Source: Saprospiraceae bacterium
Lineage (GTDB): Bacteria; Bacteroidota; Bacteroidia; Chitinophagales; Saprospiraceae
Reading direction: 5' to 3'
Assembly: GCA_020629255.1 (NCBI GenBank)
Contig: JAHDDR010000020.1
Location: 1-37,013, forward strand
Length of the DNA: 37,013 nucleotides
The notes under the pieces are model-generated. The model did no database searches and had not been told where the DNA came from. It saw nothing but the letters and a program-made list of their open reading frames with translations. Position numbers and translations under genes: made by a program. Position 1 is the first letter of the stretch; each line of letters begins with the position of its first letter. This document shows positions 6,929-16,444 of the stretch, one piece after another.

Positions 6929-8512
6929 TTACCGCATTAAAACCATTTTTTGTGCGGACATGATTTCTTTTCCGTCTTGTAGAATTCTGGCAAAATAAAC
7001 GCCATTGACCAAGGAGGATGGAATATTGACTTCACAATTTCCTTGACAAGATTGTTCCCATATTTTCTTTCCGGTCATATCGGTTAATTCCAAATCATAG
7101 ATACCTTCTACGGCTTGGTTTTTCATCTCAACAAAGAATTTATCTTCCTCCATGGGATTGGGATATAAGGTAATGGATTTATCCGCTTCCAATTCATAAA
7201 CAGGGTTGGGTGTTCCCCCACAAGCAGAATGGTCCAAATGTCCTACTTCGCCGTTTGCTTCCAGATTTTCATCACCCGGTTCAGTAAATAGATAGGTGTA
7301 GAAAAAGAGCATCATTTCATCTTCGGTATCTTCGCCTAAATAGACTAGATTCGGAATTGATGGTACATTCGGATTATCATCCGGATTATTTACATAACGG
7401 GCATAGCCGTGTAACTCTGTTCCTTCAGGAAGTAAAATCGGCTCCGGATAATAATACATACCTTGCCAATTGAAATCCCAATTCGGAATTTCCACCATAT
7501 TGATTTGTTCACCGGAAGGCAAAATGGCATACGACCACATTTTGGTACAAATTAGGTGGGCATGAGGTGCAACCCCCAAGAAGGTACGATCCTGCTCTAG
7601 AACATATTTCTCATGAAGGGTCTTCGTTTCATAAGGCAAAATAACAAAAGGCGGGTTTTGCAAATGCTCGATGTGATCCAATGTTTGGTCTTGGAAGACT
7701 TCCCGTACACTTGTACCATCCGCAAACTTGATGTTCATCGTAATGAAATCTTGTTGTCCATCACTACCAATGGGATAATGTACCTGCATAACGATATTCG
7801 TTCCATCTTCTATTTTGATGCCTGTTCCTTCCGGTAATTTCCAAGGTCGGGAACCGGGCACCCATTCTGCCATCAGAATGTTATCTCCTCCTTCGATACT
7901 TCCTCCGCATTCGAAGCCCAAGGATGGATCATTTTGATCTTCAATCACCGGTTCGTTGGTTGTATTTTTATATGCCAAAATATGATGTACCACATTTCGG
8001 TTATTCGGATAGACTTCGATTTCACTAATATATTTGTCTTCGCCCCAATTGGTTTGAAAAACGAAGCATTTATATAAATCCGAATTAATGTTCGGTACGG
8101 TAAATACATCCGTTGTCATGGTAAGATCCGGATTTTCGATGCCTGCCGACGAGGTAATGACCGGTGGTTCGGGTGCTTGGGTCGGATCTCCTTCGGGTGC
8201 CCCTGCATTTACCCAATCTTGAAAGAGTTGGATTTCTTCATCGGTCAGAATATTAGCATTGGCAAATTCACGGTAATCTTGGTTCGGCGGCCAGGGTGGC
8301 ATGACTTTACTTTCTATTGCCGATTGCATAGAGTATCTATTATTGAAGGCATCTTGATAATTCATCAAATTGAAGGGTCCGATGCCTTGGGCATTGTGGC
8401 AAGAACTACAATGTGTATAAATGATACAAGATATATCATCCGCCCAGGTGGGCTGTGCGTAAGTGGCTATACATAATGCACCACATAAAATAAATAATAA
8501 AGATTTTTTCAT
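6929..8512 (-). CDS. Cytochrome c / copper type II monooxygenase-like protein with T9SS sorting domain
   Basis: A 527-aa exported protein. After a signal peptide (MKKSLLFILCGALCIATYAQ) comes a short cytochrome c module with haem motif CSSCH (residues 35-39) and a candidate Met ligand in KVMPPWPP. The following region resembles the peptidylglycine alpha-hydroxylating/dopamine-beta-type copper monooxygenases. The candidate CuH ligands are His176-His177 (NVVHHI) and His245 (MQVHY). The candidate CuM ligands are His317 and His319 (PHAHL) and a Met at 400/401 (DEMML). The last 80 residues are a T9SS C-terminal domain (LYPNP ... GVYFARI), so export to the cell surface or medium is expected. The substrate is unknown. 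An alternative reading is a non-catalytic redox protein with the same fold. Confidence 0.8.
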   Translation of the reverse strand: MKKSLLFILCGALCIATYAQPTWADDISCIIYTHCSSCHNAQGIGPFNLMNYQDAFNNRYSMQSAIESKVMPPWPPNQDYREFANANILTDEEIQLFQDWVNAGAPEGDPTQAPEPPVITSSAGIENPDLTMTTDVFTVPNINSDLYKCFVFQTNWGEDKYISEIEVYPNNRNVVHHILAYKNTTNEPVIEDQNDPSLGFECGGSIEGGDNILMAEWVPGSRPWKLPEGTGIKIEDGTNIVMQVHYPIGSDGQQDFITMNIKFADGTSVREVFQDQTLDHIEHLQNPPFVILPYETKTLHEKYVLEQDRTFLGVAPHAHLICTKMWSYAILPSGEQINMVEIPNWDFNWQGMYYYPEPILLPEGTELHGYARYVNNPDDNPNVPSIPNLVYLGEDTEDEMMLFFYTYLFTEPGDENLEANGEVGHLDHSACGGTPNPVYELEADKSITLYPNPMEEDKFFVEMKNQAVEGIYDLELTDMTGKKIWEQSCQGNCEVNIPSSLVNGVYFARILQDGKEIMSAQKMVLMR

Positions 8513-8627
8513 GGAATAAGAATATTCGATTCAGAAAGAATGCCCTAAAGGTAATGAAGCTTTTGGCAAAAACGAAACAGAAAAAATCATGGATAGTTGA
8601 ATTGACTTATGATTAACTTTTTTTGTG

Positions 8628-11600
8628 TCATTTTCCAAACAAAAGTTCCCGTTTTCCTCTTTGATAATTCCAGATGGTTATCGCTTTTATTTCTTTCGGA
8701 TTGAATGTTATCCAGCGGCTGTTTTGAGACAAATATCCTTCTCCATAATACACCTCTCTTTTTTCTTTTTTACCATCTTTATATTCTATGATGATTTGAC
8801 AATCATCTTTTTTTAGTTTGATGTTTTTTGTCGGATTTTTTTCTTGGGAAAAAATTTTCATTTCATCATCGCAAATACCTGCTAAAATATATTTGCCTTC
8901 CTCCCCTATCCATTGCGACAATGCCCTTCCCTCTCCCTTAGATTCGAAACCGGTCTGCACGTAATTTTCAGCTTCAAAACTTCCATTACCATCTCCTTTT
9001 AACAACAAACCCGTGAGACCATCTTGTTTTTCATATTGAGGAAGCCAATCCAACGAATTTCCGTGTAATAATATATCCGAATTTCCGTCCATGTTAAAAT
9101 CATCTACCAACATTCCGTTTATGTTCGATACTTGCGTTGCCATCGGCAATTCTTTTAACTCCATTTTTCCGTTTCCTTTATTTTCCATGTAAACATGAGC
9201 AAAAGTATGTGCTTTTATTTCTTGTGCTTTCTCCCAATTTTTATTCCCCAAAATTTCTTGTGTTGTCGTTTTTGCATATTCATTGTATGATTTAAATCGT
9301 TCGGCAACAAAGGAATATTCTTTTGCCAAATCCTGAAGGAAATGTATGGGATATTTTTTTTCTTTGTACGTATAAGATAAAATAAAATCGGTTCCTTTTT
9401 CTCTGTCAAAATCTCCGTAATAAATTTCTATCGGTTCATTCTTTTTCGGTCGGTAACGCATGTTTAACCCTTGATTTCCTAAGACATAATCAGTATCACC
9501 ATCTTTATCAAAATCATGAGCGACAATGCTATTCCACCAACCTGTAGTTTTTCCCAAGGAAGGTATATTTTCAATTTGTTTTAAAACACCATTTTTATTT
9601 TTAAAAATAGTGATGGGCATCCATTCTCCGACTAGGATTAAATCTTGCCAACCGTCGTTATCATAATCACTCCACAGAGCCGAGGTCACCATCCCAATAT
9701 TCGATAATTCTTTTCCTTTCTCTTCGGTTACATCTTCAAAACGCCCTTCTTTATTTTCTAATAAATAACTTTTTCCAGGCTGAGGATAATGGTTTCTTTG
9801 ATATCGTCCTCCAATGAACAAATCCAAATCACCATCCTGATCAAAATCTGATGCTGTGACACATGCACTTAGCGTATTAATCTCGGGTAACATATTTTTT
9901 GCTTGACTAAAACCTCCTTTGCCATCATTCAAATATATTTGATCTCCGACGGTATTTTTTTCTATGTTTCCCGCTGTTATATATATATCATTGTCGCCAT
10001 CATTATCTGCATCGAAAATCAGTGTACCTAATTCTTCTATTTCTTTATTTTGAATTATTTCTCCTTGTGATTCAAAACCGTTATTTGTTTTTTTAAACCA
10101 TTTTCCTTTTTGTCCTGTCGCTCCACTGATATAAAAATCATCTTGTCCATCTCCATCCAAATCACCTAGGGCAATAGAAGGACCGTTTTTACTATGGAAC
10201 CGAGGCTTTAATTGGTTTCTTTTAAAATCATCAAATTTATTTTCTTGATGCTCGAATGCATGATTTTCTTCTAATTTTTCAAAGAGTTTATTCTTTTTTT
10301 GATTTTTTTTCTCCTTTAAGACAACTCCTTTCTTTTTTACTTCTAGAACCTGATTTGCCTTCACATTTTTTAAGAATTGAATCGTCCCATCCGGCCATTT
10401 AATTTTTATTTCATCCATTATTTTTTCTTCGCCTAATCCAAAATGGATAATAAATTCGGAAGAAGATTGATAACTTTTCGTTGAGATTAAATGTTGTTTT
10501 TGAAAACCGTTTTTTGTTTTAATTTCTATTTCCGATCCTATAGCATCTTTATTCTGTTCTGTTCCAATCAATTTTAATCGTAAAAAATTATTTTCTTTTT
10601 TTCCAGCTGAATTATTTCGGTATAAAAAGGGAGAATTGTTTGTATTATTGACAATGATATCTAAATCACCATCCAAATCAAAATCGGCATAAGATGCTCC
10701 ATGAGATACGGCACTACTATTAAGCCCCGCTTTTTCAGAAACATCATCAAAGGTCAAATCCCGATTATTCAAAAATAATTTATTGGGGCTTTCGAAATTA
10801 ATTAAATTTAATTCCCCAATTAAATCATTCACTCCCTCTAGGTTCCCTCTCCTCAAATTATTTTTAATTTTTTGAGTGATTACTCTTTGTCCCCGATCGA
10901 ACCGGAGGAAATATCCATTCGCTACAAATAAATCTTTCCAACCATCATTATCAACATCTATCATCAATGTGCCCCAACTCCAATCTGTAGAAGCTGTATT
11001 TGCCATTCTTGCACACTCTATAAAAGTACCATCCCCATTATTAATATGAAGCGCATTCCGATAATATTGATGGTGATAATTCCCTTGAACCATTTTCCGA
11101 TATTGAGCCAACATAGGAGCATCATGCGAAAAGGATTTATGTGTAACATGATCTCCATATTCCATTTCTGTTACAAAAACATCCCAAGCCCCATCATTAT
11201 TGAGGTCATTAATATCAACACCCATTGAGGAAAAACTTTGCTTCGGAAATCGTTCTAAAGATTCATCTTTAAATGTACCATCTTTTTGGTTGATGTATAA
11301 ATGATCCTGCATGCCCCAATCGTTCGCAACAAATATATCTGTCCAACCATCTCCATTTAAATCAAAGGTTGTAACACTCAATCCGAATCCATGATTATTG
11401 ATTCCCGCTTCTTTTGATACATTAGTGAAGACACCCTTTCCATCATTTCGATACAGTTGATCACTTTTATTGTTTCCTTGTTCTATTTTTTCATGATTAT
11501 TGAGTTTATTCCGGTCATTAAAATCAACCGGATGATTTACAACATATACATCCAAATCACCATCCTTGTCTGCATCAAAAAAAGAAGCATGAATAGAAAA

Positions 11601-12170
11601 ACCATCATCATCCAAACCTATTTTTTCTGCTTGTTCTTTAAATTTTAAATTCCCTTGATTAATATAACATTTATTTTTCCTCAATGCTGGTTTTTCCACA
11701 TTCCACGATTTGGCGACATAAATATCTAGTAAACCGTCATTATTCACATCTACCATAGTCACCCCAGTTGACCACGAACCTTTCGTGTCAACAATATTCG
11801 CTTCTTGGGTGATGTCCTCAAATTCCAAGCCTCCTTTATTGAGAAAAAGCTTGTCTTCCCCTTCGTTGCTACAAAAATATACATCTGGTAAACCATCATT
11901 ATTGACATCCCCAACGGCTAATCCTGCTCCAATATATCTGTAATTATAATTCCAGAATTCACGGGAAAATTCCATATCATTCGAAAAATCCAAACCTGTT
12001 GTTTTGGAAGTAAGGATATCAAACATCATATCAGTATTCGTATCCAATTCCCTATCTTTTCCTAGTGGAGGTCTCTCAAACAATATTTTTTCGACACCAT
12101 TCATCGGTGTCTTTTTTTCGCATGCCATGAATAAGAAGGAAAACAACAATAATAAATAATATTTATTCAA
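8628..12170 (-). CDS. FG-GAP/VCBS repeat lipoprotein with ASPIC/UnbV domain (CRTAC1-like)
   Basis: A giant 1180-aa predicted lipoprotein (signal ending FLFMAC, Cys17). It contains many integrin-like FG-GAP/VCBS units, each with a calcium-loop motif such as DVNNDGLPD, DADKDGDLD, DVDNDGWKD and DLDGDGQDD, likely forming two beta-propellers. Between them, around residues 530-600, is an ASPIC/UnbV domain (IGSEIEIKT ... IKWPDGTIQF). It probably sits on the outer surface and binds ligands or calcium; no catalytic motif is seen. The start is unusual: the frame opens with TTG at 12170, with a stop nine codons upstream and no ATG between. The TTG gives a proper lipoprotein signal (NKYYLLLLFS), so I accept it. 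The gene is divergent to the haloperoxidase gene across 76 bases. Confidence 0.88.
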   Translation of the reverse strand: MNKYYLLLLFSFLFMACEKKTPMNGVEKILFERPPLGKDRELDTNTDMMFDILTSKTTGLDFSNDMEFSREFWNYNYRYIGAGLAVGDVNNDGLPDVYFCSNEGEDKLFLNKGGLEFEDITQEANIVDTKGSWSTGVTMVDVNNDGLLDIYVAKSWNVEKPALRKNKCYINQGNLKFKEQAEKIGLDDDGFSIHASFFDADKDGDLDVYVVNHPVDFNDRNKLNNHEKIEQGNNKSDQLYRNDGKGVFTNVSKEAGINNHGFGLSVTTFDLNGDGWTDIFVANDWGMQDHLYINQKDGTFKDESLERFPKQSFSSMGVDINDLNNDGAWDVFVTEMEYGDHVTHKSFSHDAPMLAQYRKMVQGNYHHQYYRNALHINNGDGTFIECARMANTASTDWSWGTLMIDVDNDGWKDLFVANGYFLRFDRGQRVITQKIKNNLRRGNLEGVNDLIGELNLINFESPNKLFLNNRDLTFDDVSEKAGLNSSAVSHGASYADFDLDGDLDIIVNNTNNSPFLYRNNSAGKKENNFLRLKLIGTEQNKDAIGSEIEIKTKNGFQKQHLISTKSYQSSSEFIIHFGLGEEKIMDEIKIKWPDGTIQFLKNVKANQVLEVKKKGVVLKEKKNQKKNKLFEKLEENHAFEHQENKFDDFKRNQLKPRFHSKNGPSIALGDLDGDGQDDFYISGATGQKGKWFKKTNNGFESQGEIIQNKEIEELGTLIFDADNDGDNDIYITAGNIEKNTVGDQIYLNDGKGGFSQAKNMLPEINTLSACVTASDFDQDGDLDLFIGGRYQRNHYPQPGKSYLLENKEGRFEDVTEEKGKELSNIGMVTSALWSDYDNDGWQDLILVGEWMPITIFKNKNGVLKQIENIPSLGKTTGWWNSIVAHDFDKDGDTDYVLGNQGLNMRYRPKKNEPIEIYYGDFDREKGTDFILSYTYKEKKYPIHFLQDLAKEYSFVAERFKSYNEYAKTTTQEILGNKNWEKAQEIKAHTFAHVYMENKGNGKMELKELPMATQVSNINGMLVDDFNMDGNSDILLHGNSLDWLPQYEKQDGLTGLLLKGDGNGSFEAENYVQTGFESKGEGRALSQWIGEEGKYILAGICDDEMKIFSQEKNPTKNIKLKKDDCQIIIEYKDGKKEKREVYYGEGYLSQNSRWITFNPKEIKAITIWNYQRGKRELLFGK

Positions 12171-12246
12171 GCTGAAGATATTTGTTGAAAAAATTTATTT
12201 CGTCTTTTTTTTAGCAATCACTTCTTAAATTTACATCTAAATTAGA

Positions 12247-13605
12247 ATGATGAAAATAAAATCACTTTTATTTTTTTTATGTCTCCTGGTTATTATTCCT
12301 TCGTGTAAGAAAAAAGAGATTCATAATGCCGTATCCAAAACTAGTGCGGAACACCAACCCGACTTCATCATCGAATGGTGGGAATTGATTTATTCGCAAG
12401 TAGCCTACCAACGGATTAAGCCTCCAGTAGCTTCGAGGATGTATGCTTATTTGGGCATTTCTATTTATGAAGCCGCTTTGCCAGGCATGCCTTCCTATGT
12501 TTCGATGGAAGAACAACTGAAGGATCTAGACGGACTGCCTCGTCCTCATTCACAAGAAGTATATGATTGGCCCACTGTTATTATCCATAGTCTTTATTTG
12601 ACTTCGGACGAATTGTTTTCCCGATTTGTCCATACCACAGAAAAAGATTTTATTTCCTTGCGGGATAGACAATTAGCTGAGCGAGCATCTAAGGTTTCAA
12701 AAGCTGTTTTTGACCGTTCCGAAAAATATGGTAAAGAACTAGCGGATGCTCTTATTGAATGGGTGAAGAAAGATCAGTTTGACGATACCCGTTTTTATAC
12801 GTTTTACCAATTGCCATCGAGGAACGAACATCCGGAACGTTGGGAACCGACTGAATCAAACACTGATCCTTGTGAACCCTACTGGTCGAGTCTTCGTCCT
12901 TTTTTCTTAGCTTCGGGCGAACAATGTGATGTTTCTTTGCCCGTTCCTTTTGATGCTTCTCCTGATTCGGATTTCAGAAGTTATGTGAATGAAATTTTAG
13001 AATATGATAGAACGCTGACGGAAGACCAACGAGATATTGCTTTTCATTGGGCTGATGATCCCGGCGAAACGTCTACCCCTCCCGGCCATTGGACTTATAT
13101 CATGAATTATTCTATTCAACAAGAAGATTTGAATCTAGAAGAAGCGGCTGCCATTTATGCTCTTGTTGGAGTGGGCATTGCGGATGCCTTTATCGCTTCT
13201 TGGTATACGAAATATAAAGTGAACCTACTCCGTCCTAAAACCTACATCCAAGAATACATGGATATGCCAGAATGGGAGCCCTTGGTCGAAACACCTCCTT
13301 TCCCTGAATTCACTTCTGCCCATTCTGTGGTTTCGACTGTGGCATCGGAATTATTGACGGAAATTTTCGGAGACAATTATTCTTTAATGGATAGCACCCA
13401 TGTCCAAATTGGTTTGCCTCCTAGAAAAATAAATTCTTTTAGAGAGGCGGCGTACAAAGCTTCGATGTCGAGAGTTTATGGTGGCATACACTATAAGTTC
13501 GCTATCGAATCGGGCATTGATCAGGGGCAATGTGTTACTCGACAAATTTTGAAAAAAATTAAACTGAAGGAGAATGGGAGTTTGCAATTCATTCAAAAAA
13601 AATAA
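12247..13605 (+). CDS. Vanadium-dependent haloperoxidase / PAP2-family lipoprotein
   Basis: A 452-aa predicted lipoprotein (signal ending LVIIPSC, Cys20) of the vanadium haloperoxidase/acid phosphatase (PAP2) superfamily. All the vanadate/phosphate-site elements are visible: Lys324 and Arg329 in KVNLLRP, the acid-base His359 in FTSAHSV, Arg409 in SRVYGGIH, and His415, which would coordinate the metal. The superfamily covers both halide oxidation with peroxide and phosphatase activity; the overall pattern fits the haloperoxidase branch common in Bacteroidota, but the sequence does not prove the halide or the activity. Two adjacent ATGs (12247, 12250) are possible starts. It heads a tight run of plus-strand genes to 16951. 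Confidence 0.85.
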   Translation: MMKIKSLLFFLCLLVIIPSCKKKEIHNAVSKTSAEHQPDFIIEWWELIYSQVAYQRIKPPVASRMYAYLGISIYEAALPGMPSYVSMEEQLKDLDGLPRPHSQEVYDWPTVIIHSLYLTSDELFSRFVHTTEKDFISLRDRQLAERASKVSKAVFDRSEKYGKELADALIEWVKKDQFDDTRFYTFYQLPSRNEHPERWEPTESNTDPCEPYWSSLRPFFLASGEQCDVSLPVPFDASPDSDFRSYVNEILEYDRTLTEDQRDIAFHWADDPGETSTPPGHWTYIMNYSIQQEDLNLEEAAAIYALVGVGIADAFIASWYTKYKVNLLRPKTYIQEYMDMPEWEPLVETPPFPEFTSAHSVVSTVASELLTEIFGDNYSLMDSTHVQIGLPPRKINSFREAAYKASMSRVYGGIHYKFAIESGIDQGQCVTRQILKKIKLKENGSLQFIQKK

Positions 13606-13609
13606 GGCT

Positions 13610-14092
13610 ATGAAATATTTATTTTTTTTATTTTTCTTTATTGGATTACACCTACCCACTTCCGGTCAAGTTGTATTGCAAGCGTTATTATCCGAAAATC
13701 ATGAAGGCGTAGTTGAAGATCCACTCAATTATCCCAAACAAATGTTACTGCACCAATGGGTATTTAAAGAAAGGGATGGCGTAAAATCGATGTATAAATT
13801 ACACCTTTTTAAAAATAGAGATTTATTGTTTTCTTATGATGTTCGAATGAGAAACCTTATCACTGCCTTTTACGTGGAAATACGAATTAAAGATAATAAG
13901 GGAAAAATCAAAACCTTATCGGGCATTTACGATAAGGGAGATAAATGGTTACGGGTAAAAATGGCTCCAACAGAAAATTGTGCGAAAGAAAACATGTCTT
14001 GGAGTCGAGAAAATAAAATCAAGGATTTTAATCGGATTTTAGATTTTATTATTCGTGAGATGGATCGGAATTTGGATTTCTCTTGTTTGTGA
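13610..14092 (+). CDS. Small secreted protein of unknown function (160 aa)
   Basis: I start at the ATG at 13610, four bases after the haloperoxidase stop, because it gives a clean signal peptide (MKYLFFLFFFIGLHLPTSGQ). The earlier in-frame ATG at 13574 lies inside the upstream gene. The mature part is about 140 residues, mixed alpha/beta and basic, with two Cys (near NCAKENMSW and the C-terminal FSCL) that could form a disulfide. No family is recognised. Spacing on both sides (4 and 12 bases) indicates co-transcription with the haloperoxidase and the MBOAT gene, so a periplasmic accessory role in that unit is possible. Confidence 0.75.
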   Translation: MKYLFFLFFFIGLHLPTSGQVVLQALLSENHEGVVEDPLNYPKQMLLHQWVFKERDGVKSMYKLHLFKNRDLLFSYDVRMRNLITAFYVEIRIKDNKGKIKTLSGIYDKGDKWLRVKMAPTENCAKENMSWSRENKIKDFNRILDFIIREMDRNLDFSCL

Positions 14093-14104
14093 TATTCATA
14101 TAGT

Positions 14105-15532
14105 ATGTTATTCAATTCCATAGAATTTGCCATTTTCCTGCCCATCGTTTTCGGTCTTTATTGGGTTCTCGGAAAAGAAAGGATAAAAGCACAAAATGCT
14201 TTTATCCTTTTGGCGAGTTATTTATTTTATGGTTGGTGGGATTATCGTTTTTTAATCTTAATTTTCATTAGTTCGTTTGTCGATTATTTAATCGGCATTC
14301 GATTATATCAAACGGAGAATCAGAAAAAGAGAAAAAATTTATTATGGCTGAGTCTGGGCGTTAATTTAGGTCTGCTTGGTTTTTTCAAATATTTTAATTT
14401 TTTCGTCGATAGTTTTATTCAAGCATTTACACTTTTCGGAAAAAATTTAACTTACGATTCCTTAAGCATCATCCTACCCGTCGGAATTAGTTTTTACACT
14501 TTCCAAACCCTAAGTTATACTATTGATGTTTACCTCAACAAAATGAAGCCGACAAAAGATCCCATTTCATTTTTTGCGTATGTTTCTTTCTTCCCTCAAT
14601 TAGTCGCCGGTCCTATTGAACGGGCAAAAAACCTCTTGCCTCAATTCGAGCGCCAAAGAACTTTCGATTATGCTCTAGCTCGGGACGGAATGCTACAAAT
14701 CGTCTGGGGTTTATTTAAGAAAGTCGTCATTGCCGATAATTGTGCCATTTATGTAAATAAAATTTTCGAACATTATGGGGAAGTTAACAGCTCCACTCTT
14801 TTATTAGGTTTGATTTATTTTTTATTCCAAGTATATTGTGATTTTTCGGGTTATTCTGATATGGCAATCGGCTTAGGCAAATTATTCGGATTTAAATTAA
14901 TGAAAAATTTCGACTATCCTTTTTTCTCCAGAACGATTCCGGAATTTTGGAAAAAATGGCATATTTCCCTCACCAGTTGGTTTGTTGATTATGTTTATAT
15001 CCCTTTGGGGGGAAGCCGAAAAGGATTGGCTAAAAAAATAAGGAATGTTTTTATTATTTTTATCGTAAGTGGTTTTTGGCATGGTGCGAATTGGACGTTT
15101 ATTGCTTGGGGTTTCTTTTGCGCCTTGGCTTTTCTTCCTTCTCTACTCCGTAAAAAAGAAAAACAATATTCACAAATTGTAGCTGAAGGAAAAACATTTC
15201 CGAGCCTTAAAGAATTCTTCCAAATGCTAGGTATTTTTTCTTTCATTATGCTCAGCATGATTTTATTCCGTTCACCAGACATACAAACTGCTTGGAATTA
15301 CACACAAGGATTATTCTCTTTCAATTTCCATCCTTTTGATTTGGGCCGAATGGATTATTTTTATTTTATCGTCATATTATTAATTTGGGAATGGTTGTCT
15401 AGAAGCAAGGAACACAGCTTGCAAATTGATCACTTAAAACAACCAGTCCGATGGGTGATTTATTTTGCTACCACTTGGTCTATCCTTTATTATTTTGGAC
15501 AAGAACAAGAATATATTTATTTCCAATTTTAA
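14105..15532 (+). CDS. MBOAT-family O-acyltransferase (AlgI-like)
   Basis: A 475-aa polytopic membrane protein with about ten hydrophobic segments. It shows the conserved landmarks of the AlgI/DltB branch: SYLFYGWWDYRF near the N-terminus, LPVGISFYTFQTLSY, FPQLVAGPIERAKNLLPQ, the QVYCDFSGYSDMAIGLG helix, FWKKWHISLTSWF, and the active-site His326 in SGFWHGANWT. Such proteins move acyl (usually acetyl) groups across the inner membrane to a glycan or teichoic acid, handing them to a periplasmic SGNH/AlgX-type partner. The next gene, 4 bases downstream, encodes such a candidate. The acceptor polymer is not identifiable here. Confidence 0.93.
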   Translation: MLFNSIEFAIFLPIVFGLYWVLGKERIKAQNAFILLASYLFYGWWDYRFLILIFISSFVDYLIGIRLYQTENQKKRKNLLWLSLGVNLGLLGFFKYFNFFVDSFIQAFTLFGKNLTYDSLSIILPVGISFYTFQTLSYTIDVYLNKMKPTKDPISFFAYVSFFPQLVAGPIERAKNLLPQFERQRTFDYALARDGMLQIVWGLFKKVVIADNCAIYVNKIFEHYGEVNSSTLLLGLIYFLFQVYCDFSGYSDMAIGLGKLFGFKLMKNFDYPFFSRTIPEFWKKWHISLTSWFVDYVYIPLGGSRKGLAKKIRNVFIIFIVSGFWHGANWTFIAWGFFCALAFLPSLLRKKEKQYSQIVAEGKTFPSLKEFFQMLGIFSFIMLSMILFRSPDIQTAWNYTQGLFSFNFHPFDLGRMDYFYFIVILLIWEWLSRSKEHSLQIDHLKQPVRWVIYFATTWSILYYFGQEQEYIYFQF

Positions 15533-15536
15533 TTTT

Positions 15537-16412
15537 ATGAAGAAATTCATCATTAAAATATTATCCTTTGTTTTATTTTTTTGCATAATCTTTTGCATCA
15601 ATTGTTTCATTAATGATTATTACATCAAACATGAAGATTTAGGATTGGATTGTGAGACCCTCATACTAGGAGAATCTCATGTAAAATCTGGCATCAACCC
15701 AGATTACATCCCTAATTCTAAAAATGTGGCACAACCTGCCGAAAGTATTTTATTAACCTATTATAAATTAAAAAAAATACAAAAACATCATCCTATTAGA
15801 AACGTTGCCTTGAGTTTAGGGCATAATACTTTATCTGCTTTTAATGATGGTAAATTCAAAAACCCACACTTTGCTTATGAATTCACACAAAGAGCTTATC
15901 CCTTAATGACCTGGAAGGAAATGCACTCTGCCGGTGCAGACTGGAGGACTTATATTAAAATTATGATCAAGCATACTTTTTTATTTCCAAAAAAAGAACA
16001 TAGAAATTTTATTGGGGGTTTTAATCCTAAAAAAAATAAATTTAAAAATAAGCCTTTGAAGAAACACATACAACGCCATTATTATGATGAGGATAAAAAA
16101 CTCTACCCGATTTCCAATACGTCTATTTCTTATATTGATTCTATCATTCATTTCTGCCAAGAAAAAAATATAGAATTATTTTTCATCAATACACCACAAC
16201 ATAAAGACTATTATTCTAAAATCCCTCCACACATACAAAATGCTTATTCTTCCGTAAAGGAAGATCTCCAAAAAAGAAACGTCAACTTTATTGATTTACA
16301 TGATATGGATATCGGCGAAGAATATCTTTCGGATTATGACCATCTCAATTCAAAAGGGGCGGATAAAGTTTCTAAATTACTTTTTGAGAAAATGAAGGCA
16401 AAACAGGATTAA
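15537..16412 (+). CDS. SGNH/DltD-like membrane-anchored partner of the MBOAT protein
   Basis: 291 aa starting at the ATG at 15537, four bases after the MBOAT stop; a longer frame from 15465 would overlap that gene. The N-terminus is one membrane anchor (FIIKILSFVLFFCIIFCINC), the rest periplasmic. An N-terminal block LILGESHVKSGI resembles the Gx(D/E)S block I of SGNH hydrolases, with the candidate nucleophile in ESH. Near the C-terminus, SDYDHLNSKGADKVS fits the DxxH block V of the same fold. Together with position this suggests the enzyme that completes acyl transfer onto an envelope glycan, as AlgJ/AlgX or DltD do. The family assignment is by motif and context. Confidence 0.7.
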   Translation: MKKFIIKILSFVLFFCIIFCINCFINDYYIKHEDLGLDCETLILGESHVKSGINPDYIPNSKNVAQPAESILLTYYKLKKIQKHHPIRNVALSLGHNTLSAFNDGKFKNPHFAYEFTQRAYPLMTWKEMHSAGADWRTYIKIMIKHTFLFPKKEHRNFIGGFNPKKNKFKNKPLKKHIQRHYYDEDKKLYPISNTSISYIDSIIHFCQEKNIELFFINTPQHKDYYSKIPPHIQNAYSSVKEDLQKRNVNFIDLHDMDIGEEYLSDYDHLNSKGADKVSKLLFEKMKAKQD

Positions 16413-16444
16413 TGTTTATTTTTGACACAAAAATTAAAAAGCTT

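Noticed and set aside
8546-8553. Promoter TACCTTTA (minus) for the copper monooxygenase-like gene
   Set aside because: One mismatch to TAnnTTTG and the nearest TTTTG lies only 13 bases upstream, so the match is too weak to list.
12247-13605. Reading the PAP2-family protein as a proven haloperoxidase
   Set aside because: The active-site residues are shared by vanadium haloperoxidases and acid phosphatases; I keep the family name but not a proven activity.
15465-15536. Longer start for the SGNH-like gene, overlapping the MBOAT gene
   Set aside because: The added residues are a shadow of the MBOAT C-terminus; the ATG at 15537 directly precedes a good membrane anchor.
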